Below are positions 9,217-19,643 of a stretch of 64,000 nucleotides of DNA, piece by piece. The notes beneath the pieces are model-generated. The model worked only from the letters and a program-made list of their open reading frames with translations, was not told where the DNA came from and did not search any database. The position numbers were made by a program, and so were the translations under genes. This DNA is from Acinetobacter sp. ANC 4862 (GTDB taxonomy: Bacteria > Pseudomonadota > Gammaproteobacteria > Pseudomonadales > Moraxellaceae). Positions within the stretch are counted from its first letter, which is position 1. Each line of letters starts with the position of its first letter. The stretch lies in contig NZ_SJXH01000015.1 of assembly GCF_004336635.1 (NCBI RefSeq), forward strand, positions 1 through 64,000. Direction: 5' to 3'.

Positions 9217-10791
9217 ATGACTATTAAACGCGCTTTAATCTCTGTATCTGATAAATCAGGGATCGTTGAATTTGCTAAAAACCTCGTGGCTCTTGGGGTA
9301 GAAATTTTATCTACTGGCGGTACCTATAAGTTGCTTAAAGACAACAATATCGCTGTAGTGGAAGTTTCAGAGCACACTGGGTTCCCGGAAATGATGGATG
9401 GTCGTGTTAAAACACTCCATCCAAAAATTCATGGGGGTATCTTAGCTCGCCGTGGTCTAGATGAAGCGGTAATGCAAGAACACAACATCGATGCCATCGA
9501 TTTAGTGGTTGTTAACCTTTATCCGTTTGCTGCAACCGTTGCTAAACCGAACTGTTCATTGGCTGATGCGATTGAAAACATCGACATCGGTGGTCCGACG
9601 ATGGTTCGTGCTGCTGCGAAAAACCATGCCTCTGTAGGTATTGTGGTTAATGCTTCTGACTACGACACTGTAATTGCTGAAATGAAAGCAAACGGTGCGT
9701 TATCTTATGAAACTCGTTTCGACTTGGCAGTTAAAGCATTTGAACATACTGCGCAATACGATGGCATGATCGCTTCTTACCTTGGCGCTCGCGTAGGTAA
9801 AGAAGAAGGTCAGGCAGACAAATTTGCCCGCACTTTCAACACTCAATTGAACAAAGCACAAGATTTGCGTTACGGTGAAAACCCGCATCAATCTGCTGCA
9901 TTCTATGTAGAAAGTACTGCAACTGAAGCTTCTGTTTCAACTGCGAAACAACTTCAAGGTAAAGAACTTTCTTATAACAACATTGCAGATACAGATGCAG
10001 CGCTTGAATGTGTTAAATCATTCTCGAAACCTGCTTGTGTGATTGTTAAACATGCTAACCCATGTGGCGTTGCAGTATCTTTAGACGGCATTCAAGCGGC
10101 TTATGATCTTGCATATGCAACAGATCCTGAATCTGCATTCGGCGGCATCATTGCATTCAACCGTGAATTAGACGTAGCAACTGCACAAGCCATTGTTGAT
10201 CGTCAATTCGTTGAAGTGATCATTGCACCAAGTATTGCTGATGGCGTACTTGAAGTGACTGGCGCGAAGAAAAACGTACGCGTACTTGTATGTGGCGAAC
10301 TTCCAGCTATTGATGCACGTCAATCGCAACTTGATTATAAACGCGTAAATGGCGGTTTACTGGTTCAAGACCAAGACTTGGGCATGATCACTAAAGATGA
10401 TCTTAAAGTAGTTACCAAACGTGCGCCAACTGAACAAGAAATTGATGACATGATCTTCGCTTGGAAAGTAGCGAAATACGTGAAATCAAATGCAATTGTT
10501 TATGCGAAAAACCGTCAAACGATTGGTGTGGGCGCAGGTCAAATGAGCCGCGTAAACTCTGCTCGTATTGCTGCAATCAAAGCTGAACATGCTGGTCTAG
10601 TGGTTGAAGGTGCTGTAATGGCATCGGATGCATTCTTCCCATTCCGTGATGGTATTGATAACGCTGCGAAAGCAGGTATCAAATGCATTATCCAACCGGG
10701 TGGTTCTATGCGTGATGAAGAAACCATTGCAGCAGCTGATGAAGCTGGTATCGCAATGGTATTCACTGGCATGCGTCATTTCCGTCACTAA
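9217..10791 (+). CDS. purH: Bifunctional AICAR transformylase/IMP cyclohydrolase PurH
   Basis: PurH catalyses the last two steps of IMP synthesis: formyl transfer to AICAR and ring closure. The N-terminal MGS-fold cyclohydrolase domain ([30 protein letters not shown]) precedes the transformylase domain with LRYGENPHQ and KHANPCG. A TTG codon 15 bp upstream is in frame, but I take the ATG at 9217, which gives the conserved MTIKRALIS opening and 524 residues, close to the family length. A hairpin separates it from purD, the next purine gene on the same strand. Confidence 0.96.
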   Translation: MTIKRALISVSDKSGIVEFAKNLVALGVEILSTGGTYKLLKDNNIAVVEVSEHTGFPEMMDGRVKTLHPKIHGGILARRGLDEAVMQEHNIDAIDLVVVNLYPFAATVAKPNCSLADAIENIDIGGPTMVRAAAKNHASVGIVVNASDYDTVIAEMKANGALSYETRFDLAVKAFEHTAQYDGMIASYLGARVGKEEGQADKFARTFNTQLNKAQDLRYGENPHQSAAFYVESTATEASVSTAKQLQGKELSYNNIADTDAALECVKSFSKPACVIVKHANPCGVAVSLDGIQAAYDLAYATDPESAFGGIIAFNRELDVATAQAIVDRQFVEVIIAPSIADGVLEVTGAKKNVRVLVCGELPAIDARQSQLDYKRVNGGLLVQDQDLGMITKDDLKVVTKRAPTEQEIDDMIFAWKVAKYVKSNAIVYAKNRQTIGVGAGQMSRVNSARIAAIKAEHAGLVVEGAVMASDAFFPFRDGIDNAAKAGIKCIIQPGGSMRDEETIAAADEAGIAMVFTGMRHFRH

Positions 10792-10856
10792 TTGATGGAT
10801 TAAAAATGTAATGACAACGTCATTCATGTCAAATAAAACAGATTTTTAAATCTTGC

Positions 10857-10891
10857 ATAAAGTCCTCTCCTTTTCAGGCTGAGGACTTTAT
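10857..10891 (+). terminator. Hairpin between purH and purD
   Basis: ATAAAGTCCTC (10857-10867) pairs perfectly with GAGGACTTTAT (10881-10891), with a further CC/GG pair inside the loop. The T tract is poor, so it may attenuate rather than stop transcription into purD. Confidence 0.6.
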
Positions 10892-10920
10892 GTCATTTTC
10901 GATTCATGGAGTATGAACCG

Positions 10921-12204
10921 ATGAATATTTTAGTTTTGGGTAATGGCGGTCGTGAACATGCATTGGCATGGAAAATCGCGCAAGACGATAAAGTCGCGAA
11001 AGTCTTTGTTGCTCCGGGCAATGCAGGCACAGCAACTGAAAATAAATGTGAAAATGTAAATTTAAGCATTTTAGACAATGCTGCAATTATCGACTTTGCA
11101 AAAAATAATGCGGTTGATTTAGTCATTGTTGGTCCAGAAGCACCACTAGTCAATGGTGTTGTGGATGCATGCCGTGCAGCTGATGTGAAAGTTTGGGGTC
11201 CAACTCAATTTGCGGCTCAATTAGAAGGCTCTAAAGCTTTCGCAAAACATTTCTTGAAACGTCACAATATTCCAACAGCATTTTATGATGTGTTCACGGA
11301 AGTTAATGCTGCTAAAGCATTTGTTGAGAAAAATGGTGCACCAATTGTAATCAAGGCCGATGGTCTTGCTGCAGGTAAAGGTGTGATCGTTGCCATGACC
11401 AATCAAGAAGCATTTGATGCGATTGATGACATGCTTGCCGGCAACAAATTTGGTGATGCCGGTTCACGCGTAGTCATCGAAGAATTCCTTGCAGGTGAAG
11501 AAGCATCTTTCATTTGTATGATTGATGGCGACAACATCCTGCCAATGGCAACTTCACAAGATCACAAACGCATTTTTGAAGGCGACCAAGGTCCGAACAC
11601 TGGCGGTATGGGTGCTTACTCTCCTGCTCCTGTTGTGACCCCAGAAGTTTTTGATCGTGTCATGAAAGAAGTGATGCGTCCAACTGTAGATGGCATGAAA
11701 GCAGATGGTCACGTGTACACAGGTTTCTTATATGCAGGCTTGATGATTGATGAACAAGGTCAACCGAAAGTGATCGAATTCAACTGTCGTTTTGGCGACC
11801 CTGAAACTCAGCCAATCATGATGCGTTTAAAATCATCTTTGGTGGATCTGGTTGAAGCGGGTATTGCGGGTAACTTACCTGCGGAAGCTGAATGGGATGA
11901 GCGCAAGACTGTCGGTATCGTACTGGCATCTAGAGGCTACCCTGAAACTTCTAGCAAAGATGATGTGATTTCTGGTTTAAACACCGAAATGACAGATGCC
12001 AAAGTATTCCATGCAGGTACAGCGACCAATGCCAATGGCGAAGTTGTGACTGCTGGCGGTCGTGTTCTATGCGTTACAGCATTAGGCAACACGATTGGCG
12101 AAGCGCAAGCAAAAGCATTAGAGCTTTGTGAAAAAGTGACTTTTGACGGCGTTCAATATCGTAAAGATATTGGTTACCGTGCGATTGCTCGTGAAAATGC
12201 TTAA
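10921..12204 (+). CDS. purD: Phosphoribosylamine–glycine ligase PurD
   Basis: PurD is the ATP-grasp GAR synthetase of purine biosynthesis, joining glycine to phosphoribosylamine. The N-terminal LVLGNGGREHALAW, the ATP-grasp stretch IKADGLAAGKGV, and FNCRFGDPETQ are diagnostic. An in-frame ATG lies 15 bp upstream at 10906, but GGAG at 10908-10911 is correctly spaced for the ATG at 10921, giving 427 residues, the family length. It follows purH across a hairpin and ends in a strong terminator. Confidence 0.96.
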   Translation: MNILVLGNGGREHALAWKIAQDDKVAKVFVAPGNAGTATENKCENVNLSILDNAAIIDFAKNNAVDLVIVGPEAPLVNGVVDACRAADVKVWGPTQFAAQLEGSKAFAKHFLKRHNIPTAFYDVFTEVNAAKAFVEKNGAPIVIKADGLAAGKGVIVAMTNQEAFDAIDDMLAGNKFGDAGSRVVIEEFLAGEEASFICMIDGDNILPMATSQDHKRIFEGDQGPNTGGMGAYSPAPVVTPEVFDRVMKEVMRPTVDGMKADGHVYTGFLYAGLMIDEQGQPKVIEFNCRFGDPETQPIMMRLKSSLVDLVEAGIAGNLPAEAEWDERKTVGIVLASRGYPETSSKDDVISGLNTEMTDAKVFHAGTATNANGEVVTAGGRVLCVTALGNTIGEAQAKALELCEKVTFDGVQYRKDIGYRAIARENA

Positions 12205-12230
12205 TTCTTTTAAAGAATAGATTAAGCCTA

Positions 12231-12258
12231 AAAAGCCCACATTTTCGTGGGCTTTTTT
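12231..12258 (+). terminator. Intrinsic terminator of purD
   Basis: AAAAGCCCAC (12231-12240) pairs with GTGGGCTTTT (12247-12256) and continues into T. Confidence 0.9.
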
Positions 12259-13164
12259 AATATGTTTTATGCTCACTAGTTTTAAAATCTAATTATGATT
12301 TCAAGAAGTTCATATTTCACACTAAAAACCTAGTCAGCCACACTTCCACCTTCAAATAAAGCTTAAGCTCATGTTTTTAAATAACTAAAAAAAATCTGTT
12401 ATAAAAATACTTTGTATTTCATATATTTAAAAAATAGATCGACCTAAAAAACAGTAAAAGACCAGCTTGGAAAATTGCTAACAACTTTGTTTAAAAAATA
12501 ATCTTTTTGAGTTTTCGCTGATTTCTCAAAGCATTTATTTGCTGAATAATTCACAAACTCTTCGAAACAATATTTCGTATAAAAAACTTGCTTCCCCTCT
12601 CACCTCTATTATTGCTTCATTAATAAACTCACTATGCCGTTTTTTCCTGAATTCATCCCACAACACTTCATAAAAACCCTAAGAACAAAGACCTAGAGCG
12701 TTAAGATAAAAAAAGAAGTTTAGAATTTTCACTTATCCATTTTTCATCTTTGTATTTTCAAAAATCTTATATAGAAGAAAAAAACGCTTAAATATCAGTT
12801 TTATTAATTTCAATAAACTTAATCTATTGTTTTATGAGTTATTTTATTAAAACCCTAATCTTTGTTATGAAAAATAAAGCTAAGAGTAAGATTTATAATC
12901 ACTATTATGCATAACAAAAAATTGTTATGATTATGCAAATTTAAAGATAGCTTGAATTATTAAAGCTGCTTTGAATACAGCGACTTGCTGTTCACAGTTT
13001 TACATTTATTTGCTTATGCGACTGATCTCTGATTGCATTGAATTTCAGGTCTATTTAAAGTCGTATACATTAATCAGTATTTACTGATTCAAGCTTGATT
13101 TTAATCTCTCTAATAAATGATTCGTAAATTTAAAGCCAAAATTAAATTTACCTGGGATGAACAC
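12259..13164 (+). other. Gene-free AT-rich stretch before metQ
   Basis: No ORF with coding character is visible on either strand over about 900 bp. The base composition is markedly more AT-rich than the flanking genes. The only notable element is the dyad CATAACAA (12910-12917) with TTGTTATG (12922-12929), with a further TTGTTATG-type half upstream near 12861-12870. The stretch presumably holds the metQ promoter near its right end. Confidence 0.6.
12910..12929. promoter_or_regulatory. CATAACAA–TTGTTATG dyad upstream of metQ
   Basis: The perfect 8-bp inverted repeat with a 4-nt spacer lies about 235 bp before the metQ start. It could be an operator, but the binding protein is unknown to me. 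Confidence 0.35.
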
Positions 13165-14034
13165 ATGAAAAAGCTCCTTGGACTTGTTTTAGGCCTAACT
13201 GTTGGTTTGGCAGGTTGCTCTAAACCAGAAGCACCTGCAACTGACGCGGCAAAAAATGATACAGCAAAAGAACAAACTGTAGTGATGGCATCAACGGGTT
13301 CAGATGCAGACATCTGGCGTTATATTGCGACATTGCCTGAAACCAAAAAAGCAGGTATCAAACTTGAAGTGAAAAACTTCACTGACTATGTTGCTATGAA
13401 TACCGCTGTTGCCAACAAAGAAGTTGATATCAATGCATTCCAGTCTTATGCGTATTTGGTAGCATTCAATGCATCGAATAAAGACAAGATTGCCCCGGTT
13501 TCTACTACTTATCTTGAGCCAATGGGTATCTACTCAAGTAAAGTAAAAAAAGTTGAAGAATTTGCCAATGGTGCAACCATTGCCATTCCAAACGATGCAG
13601 CCAATGAAGCACGTGCCCTATTGCTTCTTCAATCTGCAGGTCTGTTAAAGCTTAAAGCCAACTTTGACCCTGCAACAGGCACTCCAAACGACATTACTGA
13701 AAATGCTAAAAAAATCGTGATTAAACCGATTCAAATGGCGACTGCTGTTCGCGTAAAAGATGAAGTGGATGCGATTGTTTTAGGCAATACACTTGCGCTT
13801 GAGGGTGGTTTAAACGTACTGAAAGATTCAATCTATTATGAGCCAGTAGACCAAAGCACCAAGTTAAATGTAAACATTTTAGCGACTGCTGAATCACGTA
13901 AAGATGATCCTTTACTACAAAAAGTTGGTGCGTTGTATCACACCGAAGCTGTGAACAAATATGTGCAAGAAAAATTTGGTGGTACTAAGGTTGATGTAAA
14001 TAAACCAATTAGTTATCTAACTGAAACAAAATAG
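13165..14034 (+). CDS. metQ: Methionine ABC transporter substrate-binding lipoprotein MetQ
   Basis: MetQ captures methionine in the periplasm for MetNI. The 289-residue precursor starts MKKLLGLVLG and has a lipobox LAGC with Cys18 as the acylation site. The NlpA/MetQ signatures include VMASTGSDADIW, VDINAFQSYAYL, EPMGIYS and IAIPNDAANEARAL. An in-frame start 48 bp upstream would add a non-signal-like extension, so I use the ATG at 13165, preceded by GGGA. The gene stands before metN and metI, not after them as in E. coli, with a terminator between, which would favour excess binding protein. Confidence 0.93.
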   Translation: MKKLLGLVLGLTVGLAGCSKPEAPATDAAKNDTAKEQTVVMASTGSDADIWRYIATLPETKKAGIKLEVKNFTDYVAMNTAVANKEVDINAFQSYAYLVAFNASNKDKIAPVSTTYLEPMGIYSSKVKKVEEFANGATIAIPNDAANEARALLLLQSAGLLKLKANFDPATGTPNDITENAKKIVIKPIQMATAVRVKDEVDAIVLGNTLALEGGLNVLKDSIYYEPVDQSTKLNVNILATAESRKDDPLLQKVGALYHTEAVNKYVQEKFGGTKVDVNKPISYLTETK

Positions 14035-14053
14035 TAATATAATCATTCAAACC

Positions 14054-14085
14054 AAACAGGCAAAGTGACTTTGCCTGTTTTTTAT
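14054..14085 (+). terminator. Terminator between metQ and metN
   Basis: AAACAGGCAAAG (14054-14065) pairs perfectly with CTTTGCCTGTTT (14069-14080), then T4 and a T-rich tract. It lies only 22 bp before metN, so it probably sets the metQ:metNI ratio. Confidence 0.85.
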
Positions 14086-14107
14086 TTTCTGCTTAGTTTT
14101 TGACGAT

Positions 14108-15133
14108 ATGATTGAATTTAAAAACATTTCAAAGCACTATCAGCTAAAAGGTCAAACCATCCGCGCTCTGGACCAAATTAATTTGGAAATTCCAGAAGGC
14201 AGTATTTTTGGCATTATTGGCTATAGTGGCGCAGGTAAAAGCACCTTAATTCGTTTGATTAACTTATTGGAACGGCCGAATGAAGGTCAGGTGATTATTA
14301 ATCAAAAAGATTTTACCGCTTTGGATGCACGCTCATTACGTCAAGAACGTGCAAACATCGGTATGATCTTTCAGCACTTTAACCTGTTACAAACCAAAAC
14401 TGTTGCGGCAAATATTGAAATGCCACTGAAGCTTTTGGGTGTAAGTAAGGCTGAACGTGAAAAACGCTTAAACGAATTACTTGAGTTTATTGACCTCAAA
14501 CATAAAAAAGATGCTTTCCCCGATGAGCTTTCGGGTGGGCAGAAACAACGTGTCGGTATTGCCCGCGCACTTGCCAATCATCCTAAAATTTTACTCTGTG
14601 ATGAAGCAACTTCCGCACTGGATCCGCAAACCACCAAATCTGTTTTAGCCTTACTCAAAAAAATCAATAAAGAACAGAACATCACCATTGTGATGGTCAC
14701 CCATGAAATGGATGTGATTGAAACGGTTTGTGATTATGTCGCGGTGATGGAACAAGGTAAAGTGATTGAAACCGGTTCAACCCTCGATATTTTTAGTCAG
14801 CCGCAACATCCAACCACCAAAAACTTTATTCAAACGGTGCTTCAGCAACAGTTACCGGTCAATATTTTAAAGAACCTCGAAAATCAGAATCATAACAGTA
14901 TTTATTGCCTGCAGTTTTTAGGCAAATCTGCTCAAGAAACTGTGGTACAAGCGGTGATTAAGAAGTTTGATATCAGTTTAAATATCCTGTTTGCCAACAT
15001 GACTGAAATTAATGGCACCGTAATTGGACAGATGTTTATCCAATTGTTAGGTGATCCGGCAATTATTCAACAAGCAATTGAATTTTTAGAACAAAATGGC
15101 GTAAAAGTTGAACATTCAGGAGATCAGGTATGA
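14108..15133 (+). CDS. metN: Methionine ABC transporter ATP-binding protein MetN
   Basis: This ATPase drives methionine import. It is 341 residues long, with Walker A GYSGAGKST at 38-46, signature LSGGQ at 141-145 and Walker B ILLCDEATSALD. The C-terminal part (about 260-341) is the NIL domain that binds methionine and inhibits transport when cytoplasmic methionine is high. It overlaps metI by 4 nt (ATGA), which implies translational coupling. Confidence 0.95.
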   Translation: MIEFKNISKHYQLKGQTIRALDQINLEIPEGSIFGIIGYSGAGKSTLIRLINLLERPNEGQVIINQKDFTALDARSLRQERANIGMIFQHFNLLQTKTVAANIEMPLKLLGVSKAEREKRLNELLEFIDLKHKKDAFPDELSGGQKQRVGIARALANHPKILLCDEATSALDPQTTKSVLALLKKINKEQNITIVMVTHEMDVIETVCDYVAVMEQGKVIETGSTLDIFSQPQHPTTKNFIQTVLQQQLPVNILKNLENQNHNSIYCLQFLGKSAQETVVQAVIKKFDISLNILFANMTEINGTVIGQMFIQLLGDPAIIQQAIEFLEQNGVKVEHSGDQV

Positions 15134-15825
15134 GAGATTTAATCGTACAATGGTTGACTGAACTGACTGCCCCATTTTGGCAGAGTTCCCTGTCGATTGA
15201 CCAGTTTGTTACAGCTTTGCAAGAAACCTTTCACATGGTGTTCTTCGCGATGCTGTTTGGCGGAATTTGGGGCTTTATCCAAGGGATTATCTTATTGGTT
15301 ACTCGACCTGAAGGCATTCTTCCCAATCGTGCGGTTTATCATATTCTCAACCCGATTGTGAATGCCCTCCGCTCGCTACCTTTCATCATCCTGCTCATTG
15401 CAGTGATTCCCTTAACCAAATTTTTAGTCGGGACTTCAATTGGTACATGGGCAGCGATTGTTCCCCTGACCATCTACATTGGTCCGTATATGGGTCGCCT
15501 GATTGAAACCTCATTGCTTGAAGTGAATGAAGGAATTGTCGAGTCGGCTCAAGCCATGGGTGCCACGCCTTTACAGATTATTTTCAAGTTTATTTTGCCC
15601 GAATCGCGCAGTTCACTGATTTTGAATTTAACCACCGCGACCATTAGCTTAATTGGTGCAACCGCAATGGCGGGTGCAGTGGGTGCCGGTGGTATTGGTG
15701 ATTTGGCGATTTCATATGGCTATCAACGCTTTGATACCAGCGTAGTGATTTTAACCGTGATTGTGCTTTTACTCTTGGTGCAAATTGTTCAGACCATGGG
15801 TGAATGGCTCGCCAAGTTAAGATAA
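15130..15825 (+). CDS. metI: Methionine ABC transporter permease MetI
   Basis: This is the inner-membrane permease of the methionine importer, 231 residues with about five transmembrane helices. The EAA loop reads ESAQAMGATPLQIIFKFILPE. Its start overlaps the end of metN by 4 nt, and a terminator follows. With metQ and metN it makes a complete MetNIQ system. Confidence 0.95.
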   Translation: MRDLIVQWLTELTAPFWQSSLSIDQFVTALQETFHMVFFAMLFGGIWGFIQGIILLVTRPEGILPNRAVYHILNPIVNALRSLPFIILLIAVIPLTKFLVGTSIGTWAAIVPLTIYIGPYMGRLIETSLLEVNEGIVESAQAMGATPLQIIFKFILPESRSSLILNLTTATISLIGATAMAGAVGAGGIGDLAISYGYQRFDTSVVILTVIVLLLLVQIVQTMGEWLAKLR

Positions 15826-15847
15826 ATACTGGTCATCTTAAATCTTT

Positions 15848-15874
15848 AAAACCCTCGCTTAGAGGGTTTTTATT
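15848..15874 (+). terminator. Intrinsic terminator of metNI
   Basis: AAAACCCTC (15848-15856) pairs with GAGGGTTTT (15862-15870), with a 5-nt loop, followed by TATTT. Confidence 0.88.
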
Positions 15875-16043
15875 TGGCAAAAATATTCTGCTTAAAAAGA
15901 ATCCATTTTTTGATTTTATCAATTAAAACATCAGCTATAACCAATATTATGATCAAAAATCTACTTGAAATTTGGTAAATATTAAGCCATTCCCACATTC
16001 AGAGCATGCTAAAATAGCCGTCAGTTTTTGCAGGGACTCATTT

Positions 16044-19000
16044 ATGCACTTTGTTCATCTTGGTATACATACAGAATTTTCAATTACGGAATCGATCGTA
16101 CGTATACCTGATCTTATGAAAGCTGCAGTGAATGATGAAATGCCCGCTTTGGCATTAACAGATCTGTCCAACTTGCATGCCGCAGTTAAATTTTATAAAA
16201 AATGCCTGGATAAAGGCATTAAACCGATTCTGGGCAGTGTGATTCGCCTGAATGATGCAGACCATAAAGCAACCCTGCTTTCCATGACCAACAAAGGTTG
16301 GCGCAGCCTGACCGAAATTGTTTCGCGTGGCTTTATTGAAGGTCAACAGCTTGATATTCCTTGCGTAAAAAAAGAATGGGTGCTTGAACAGAATCAAGAC
16401 ATCATCGTGCTGTTAGGCATGCATAGTGATGTCGGAAAAATGCTCAATTCATCCAACCCGCAAAAAGCTGAAGCACTGCTAGAAGAATGGATTGAAAAAT
16501 TTGGTAATCGGGTGTATTTGGCCCTGACCCGTACCGACCGACCAGATGAAGAAAGTTTCATTGCAGGAGCGGTTAAGCTGGCTCAAAAATACAATATTGG
16601 TGTCGTGGCACATAATGATGTGCATTTTATTGCACAAACTGACTATGAAGCGCATGAAGCCCGTGTCTGTATTGCTGATGGCTATGTCCTCGGCGATAAC
16701 CGTCGCCCACGTTCTTACAGTCCTGAGCAATATTTCAAAACTGCCGAGGAAATGACTGAACTGTTTTCAGACATTCCAACAGCGATTGAAAACACCTACC
16801 ACATTGCCAAACGCTGTAATGTCAGCTTGCGTTTAGGCTTCAATGACCTTCCCGACTTTCCCATTCCAGAAGGTCATACCATTGATACCTTCTTTGAACA
16901 TATTTCTAAACAAGGCTTGGAAGAACGCTTGAACTTTCTTTATCCCGTTGAAAAACGCGATGAAGACTGGCCAGAAATTCGTAAAAAATACGATGAACGT
17001 CTAGCTTACGAGATTGGGACGATCCTGAACATGGGGTTCCCCGGCTACTTCCTGATCGTGATGGACTTCATTCAATGGTCTAAAAATAATGGCGTACCGG
17101 TAGGTCCGGGCCGTGGTTCAGGTGCGGGTTCACTGGTGGCCTATAGCCTGAAAATTACCGATCTCGATCCACTGCGTTATGACCTGCTGTTCGAACGTTT
17201 CTTGAACCCTGAACGTGTCTCAATGCCCGACTTTGACATCGACTTCTGTATAGCAGGTCGTGACCGGGTTATTGACTATGTCGCCCGTCATTATGGCCGT
17301 GATGCAGTATCACAGATTGCCACTTTCGGTACCATGGCGGCAAAAGGCGCCATCCGAGATGTCGCGCGGGTACTGGGTAAATCTTACGGACTTGCTGACC
17401 GTATCTCGAAGTTGATCCCGACAAAACCCCTAGGTGTAGACCTGCGTGGTGCCATCGACATGGAACCTCAGCTTAAAGATATCGTCACCAATCCGTCTAA
17501 CCCGGATAATGATGATGCGGCTGAAATCTGGGAAATGGCGCTGAAACTTGAAGGCATTACCCGTAATACCGGTAAACATGCCGGTGGTGTGGTGATTGCA
17601 CCCGGTAAAATCACCGATTATTCAGCAGTCATGTGTGATGCGGATGGTACCAACCGCGTCGCTCAATTCGATAAAGATGATGTTGAATCAGCCGGTCTGG
17701 TCAAGTTCGACTTCTTGGGTCTGCGTAACCTGACCGTAATTGAAGATGCGATTCAAAATATTAATAAACGCGTGGGGCCGGAAAAAACCGTGGATATTGC
17801 GCATATCCCGCTAGACGACGCCAAAGCCTATTCAATTTTCGCAAATGCCAATACTACGGCAATCTTCCAGTTTGAATCCGTCGGCATGAAAAAAATGCTG
17901 AAAGAGGCGCGTCCAAGCAAGTTCGAAGAAATTATTGCCTTCGTATCCTTGTACCGTCCGGGTCCAATGGATCTTATTCCTGACTTTATCCATCGTATGC
18001 ATGGTGGCGAGTTTGAATATTTGCATCCGTTATTGGAAGGCGTACTTGAACCGACTTACGGGATCATGGTTTACCAGGAACAGGTAATGCAAGCCGCACA
18101 GTACTGTGCCGGTTATACCCTCGGTGGCGCGGACATGCTACGCCGTGCCATGGGTAAAAAGAAACCAGAAGAAATGGTCAAGCAGCGTCAAATCTTTATT
18201 GAAGGTGCTGCGAAAAAAGACATTGATGAAGCCACCGCCAACCATATCTTTGACTATATGGAAAAGTTCGCAGGCTACGGATTCAACAAATCGCATGCCG
18301 CCGCTTATGCATTGGTTGCTTACCAGACAGCATGGTTAAAAGCCTATTATCCGTCTGAATTTATGGCAGCGGTACTCACTTCGGAAATGCAGAATACCGA
18401 CAGTATTGTATTTTTGATTGATGACTGCCGCATTAATGGCTTAGAAGTGTTCCCTCCTTCCATTAACATGTCTTTTTATCAGTTCCATGCCAGTGATGAA
18501 AAAACCATTGTTTATGGTCTAGGTGCAATTAAAGGCGTGGGTGAAGCAGCTATGCAATCCGTGATTGACTCACGTTTGCAGGATGGTCCTTACAAAGATT
18601 TATTCGATTTCTGCCATCGTATTGATTTGAAAAAAATCAATAAACGAACTTTGGAAGCACTCATCCGTTCAGGTGCTTTAGATTGCTTGGGCATTGATCG
18701 TGCCAGCATCATGGCGCAATTGCCTGAAGCGGTTCAAGCAGCCGAACAAGCACGCTCTAATCGTGAAACCGGGATTATGGATTTATTTGGTGAAGTTGAA
18801 GAAGTTCAGCGCAAACCATCCAAACCGGTAAAACCTTGGTCAGATGAAGTCCGTCTTAAAGGCGAAAAAGATACGCTTGGCTTGTATTTAACCGGACATC
18901 CAATTGATGTCTATCGTCCAGAGTTAAAGTCCTTTATTCCGGTACGAATTAATGAATTAACCCCGACACGTCGCGGAGTCACCACGGTCTTTGCCGGACT

Positions 19001-19610
19001 GGTTGTGGATGTTGCCAACTTCCCGAACCGGATGATGGTAACTTTGGATGATGGTACTGCACGTATAGAAGTTTCTGCCAATCATGAACGCTTCCAGCGT
19101 TTTAAAGATGTCATTCAAGCCGACCGTGTGGTGGTGATTGAAGGCGAAATCTATGAACGTGAAGGTTATGACCGTCCAATGGGACGTTTAACCAAGGCGT
19201 TCAGTCTGAATGATATTCGTCAGAAACGTGCCAATAGCATCCAGATCAAACTGAATCATGAACATCTGACCAAAACGTTAAGTCAGGATTTACAAAAGAT
19301 TCTGCTTCCATTTTGTAATGTCGATATGTGCAATCATATTCCAATGCAATTACAAATTGATTATCCCTATGCTTCTGCGGAAGTTCACTTGGGACTGAAT
19401 TGGAAAGTTGCACCGCAGGATGAACTGCTGGCGAAATTGCGTGATTATTTTGGTAAAGATGTCATTCATATTGAATACCAAGTGAAGTCCAAAGCCGCCA
19501 AGGCTGCGCATCATCAGGGCAAATCCATCCAGATTGCACCGCCACCGGCCAATATCAGCATGGATGATGCGATGGATCTGTATCAGGCTGAAGCCAACCA
19601 ATATTCTTAA
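16044..19610 (+). CDS. dnaE: DNA polymerase III alpha subunit DnaE
   Basis: DnaE is the replicative polymerase of the chromosome. The protein has an N-terminal PHP domain, the palm motif GPGRGSGAGS and the catalytic PDFDIDF (Asp398 and Asp400), then an OB-fold and a C-terminal region. The 1188 residues agree with the family. A TTG 72 bp upstream is in frame, but the ATG at 16044 has AGGGA upstream and gives the conserved MHFVHLGIHTEFS opening. TAAAAT near 16008 may be the -10 element. Confidence 0.97.
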   Translation: MHFVHLGIHTEFSITESIVRIPDLMKAAVNDEMPALALTDLSNLHAAVKFYKKCLDKGIKPILGSVIRLNDADHKATLLSMTNKGWRSLTEIVSRGFIEGQQLDIPCVKKEWVLEQNQDIIVLLGMHSDVGKMLNSSNPQKAEALLEEWIEKFGNRVYLALTRTDRPDEESFIAGAVKLAQKYNIGVVAHNDVHFIAQTDYEAHEARVCIADGYVLGDNRRPRSYSPEQYFKTAEEMTELFSDIPTAIENTYHIAKRCNVSLRLGFNDLPDFPIPEGHTIDTFFEHISKQGLEERLNFLYPVEKRDEDWPEIRKKYDERLAYEIGTILNMGFPGYFLIVMDFIQWSKNNGVPVGPGRGSGAGSLVAYSLKITDLDPLRYDLLFERFLNPERVSMPDFDIDFCIAGRDRVIDYVARHYGRDAVSQIATFGTMAAKGAIRDVARVLGKSYGLADRISKLIPTKPLGVDLRGAIDMEPQLKDIVTNPSNPDNDDAAEIWEMALKLEGITRNTGKHAGGVVIAPGKITDYSAVMCDADGTNRVAQFDKDDVESAGLVKFDFLGLRNLTVIEDAIQNINKRVGPEKTVDIAHIPLDDAKAYSIFANANTTAIFQFESVGMKKMLKEARPSKFEEIIAFVSLYRPGPMDLIPDFIHRMHGGEFEYLHPLLEGVLEPTYGIMVYQEQVMQAAQYCAGYTLGGADMLRRAMGKKKPEEMVKQRQIFIEGAAKKDIDEATANHIFDYMEKFAGYGFNKSHAAAYALVAYQTAWLKAYYPSEFMAAVLTSEMQNTDSIVFLIDDCRINGLEVFPPSINMSFYQFHASDEKTIVYGLGAIKGVGEAAMQSVIDSRLQDGPYKDLFDFCHRIDLKKINKRTLEALIRSGALDCLGIDRASIMAQLPEAVQAAEQARSNRETGIMDLFGEVEEVQRKPSKPVKPWSDEVRLKGEKDTLGLYLTGHPIDVYRPELKSFIPVRINELTPTRRGVTTVFAGLVVDVANFPNRMMVTLDDGTARIEVSANHERFQRFKDVIQADRVVVIEGEIYEREGYDRPMGRLTKAFSLNDIRQKRANSIQIKLNHEHLTKTLSQDLQKILLPFCNVDMCNHIPMQLQIDYPYASAEVHLGLNWKVAPQDELLAKLRDYFGKDVIHIEYQVKSKAAKAAHHQGKSIQIAPPPANISMDDAMDLYQAEANQYS

Positions 19611-19643
19611 TTTTTAAATATTTAAATTCAAATCGGACACATT

